Assembly: GCF_004801315.1 (NCBI RefSeq)
Contig: NZ_SSNW01000051.1
Coordinates: forward strand, 1 to 42,017
Direction of reading: 5' to 3'
Origin: Deinococcus sp. Arct2-2
GTDB taxonomy: Bacteria; Deinococcota; Deinococci; Deinococcales; Deinococcaceae
DNA: 42,017 nucleotides
In this document: one piece after another, positions 41,431-42,017 of the stretch
Layout of the letters: each line of letters starts with the position of its first letter
Position numbering within the stretch: position 1 is the first letter of the stretch
Notes under the pieces: model-generated
What the model was told of the DNA's origin: nothing
Databases searched by the model: none
The model's input: only the letters and a program-made list of their open reading frames with translations
Position numbers and translations under genes: made by a program

Positions 41431-42017
41431 AGATAGGGTGTCGCTGCTGGGTTGTCAAGTCTTTGGCTGGGCGGTTGTCGGTGTTGGGCCGGCTCCGTCT
41501 TGAGAACGACAAAAATTATCCTGATAAGGGCGCCCAGATTTGACGACTGCCAACCCGGTGATCAAGAGTTTACGTCCCAGTGCCACTAACGCCACTTTGG
41601 CTGGTTTGCCCGTGTCCCGTAAATGGCGGTAGTAGGTTCGCATTCGGCTGTGTGATTTTGACGCGCCCAAGGCCGAGAGATACGCGATCCGTCGCAGGCG
41701 GGCGTTGCCGGTCTTCGAAATCCGTCCTTGACCGCGTTTGGATCCCGATTGGTGTGGGGAAGGCGCCATGCCTGCGGCCGCCGAGATTTCTCGTCCGGTG
41801 TCCAGCTGGGCAAATCCTATGGTCTCTGCCAGAATGGTCGCCGCCGCCACGAAGGCAAACCCCGGCACACTCAGCAGCAACTTCAGTTGCTGCGACAACA
41901 GTCCATCCGCCTCGATCAGCGCACGCATCGCGGCCTCAATCTCTCCGACTTGCCCAACCAGGAGGTCTAACCGCTGCTGGGTGAGCTTGACGACGGTCTC
42001 CGAAGCACGATGGGCGT
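41431..42017 (-). mobile_element. IS110-family insertion sequence, partial
   Basis: Begins within orfA of IS3 copy 2 and runs beyond the window edge. The non-transposase end lies at about 41430 (GATAGGGTGTCGCTGC). IS110 elements lack terminal inverted repeats, so the boundary is set by where IS3 identity ends. Confidence 0.75.
41455..42017 (-). CDS. IS110-family transposase, C-terminal part
   Basis: The frame is open from the window edge to the stop at 41455 (about 187 residues; the N-terminus is outside). It contains the Transposase_20 domain: LLSVPGFAFVAAATILAETIGF, REISAAAGMAPSPHQSGSKRGQGRISKTGNARLRRIAYLSA, then YYRHLRDTGKPAKVALVALGRKLL. These give the helix-hairpin-helix GxG and the Ser-containing GS-K-G-ISKxGN-RLRR segment typical of the family. 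The N-terminal DEDD RuvC-like catalytic domain should lie further along. The gene appears intact as far as visible. Confidence 0.92.
   Translation of the reverse strand, partial: AHRASETVVKLTQQRLDLLVGQVGEIEAAMRALIEADGLLSQQLKLLLSVPGFAFVAAATILAETIGFAQLDTGREISAAAGMAPSPHQSGSKRGQGRISKTGNARLRRIAYLSALGASKSHSRMRTYYRHLRDTGKPAKVALVALGRKLLITGLAVVKSGRPYQDNFCRSQDGAGPTPTTAQPKT

Noticed and set aside
1..42017. CRISPR arrays, rRNA genes or partition genes
   Set aside because: I looked for regularly spaced repeats with unique spacers, rRNA cores and ParA/ParB motifs and saw none. The only regular array is the iteron set.

Overview
The window is GC-rich DNA that most resembles a secondary replicon (plasmid or megaplasmid) of a Deinococcus-type bacterium. 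The pointers are an HU protein with a Lys/Ala-rich N-terminal tail, an iteron origin beside a RepA-type initiator, promoters that place the start codon at the transcription start, and many insertion-sequence (IS) scars. The genus is inferred from protein style and recall. No database search was possible.

Layout. Positions 1-6120 carry an HU gene, an APH-fold phosphotransferase, an unknown ORF, a divergent cupin/MarR pair and a 5'-truncated FAD oxidoreductase, separated by long stretches with no recognisable gene. Positions 6354-8335 are a replication origin: ten clustered iterons plus one distal copy, an AT-rich segment and repA. Positions 8363-19025 mix an IS6-type remnant, an amidase/GNAT pair, a truncated short-chain dehydrogenase, a secreted protein, a LuxR-type STAND ATPase regulator, a frameshifted cupin, a DUF2269 membrane protein, a complete IS3-family element next to a second IS3 fragment, and a broken serine recombinase. 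Positions 19191-40992 are dominated by exported proteins: multicopper oxidase, a two-domain cupredoxin, lipoproteins, a beta-propeller and small Cys-containing proteins. These are arranged as divergent pairs around a 1372-residue SARP-like regulator. The window ends in a second IS3 copy interrupted by an IS110-family element that runs off the edge.

Main observation. The exported-protein genes share one promoter design that I found by eye. Two direct repeats of AATCA lie 11 bp apart (AATCA-N6-AATCA), and exactly 12 bp further on is a -10 box TANGST. I count eleven 34-bp instances between 20349 and 36534 (two of them degenerate), plus one weak candidate near 9000. Ten of the eleven form five divergent pairs, each site pointing at its own side. 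The canonical -35 position falls exactly in the N6 gap, which is what an activator-dependent promoter would look like. The 11-bp direct-repeat geometry is that recalled for SARP regulators, and a SARP-type protein (25824-29942) sits in the middle of the set. I propose a SARP-controlled regulon of envelope copper and secreted proteins.

The locus also looks duplicated and partly decayed. A multicopper oxidase, a delta-60-type lipoprotein, a Cys-containing secreted protein and a small secreted protein each occur once in 19191-22363 and once in 31875-38436. One copy of the first two is truncated, and one copy of the third has a frameshift at a G run.
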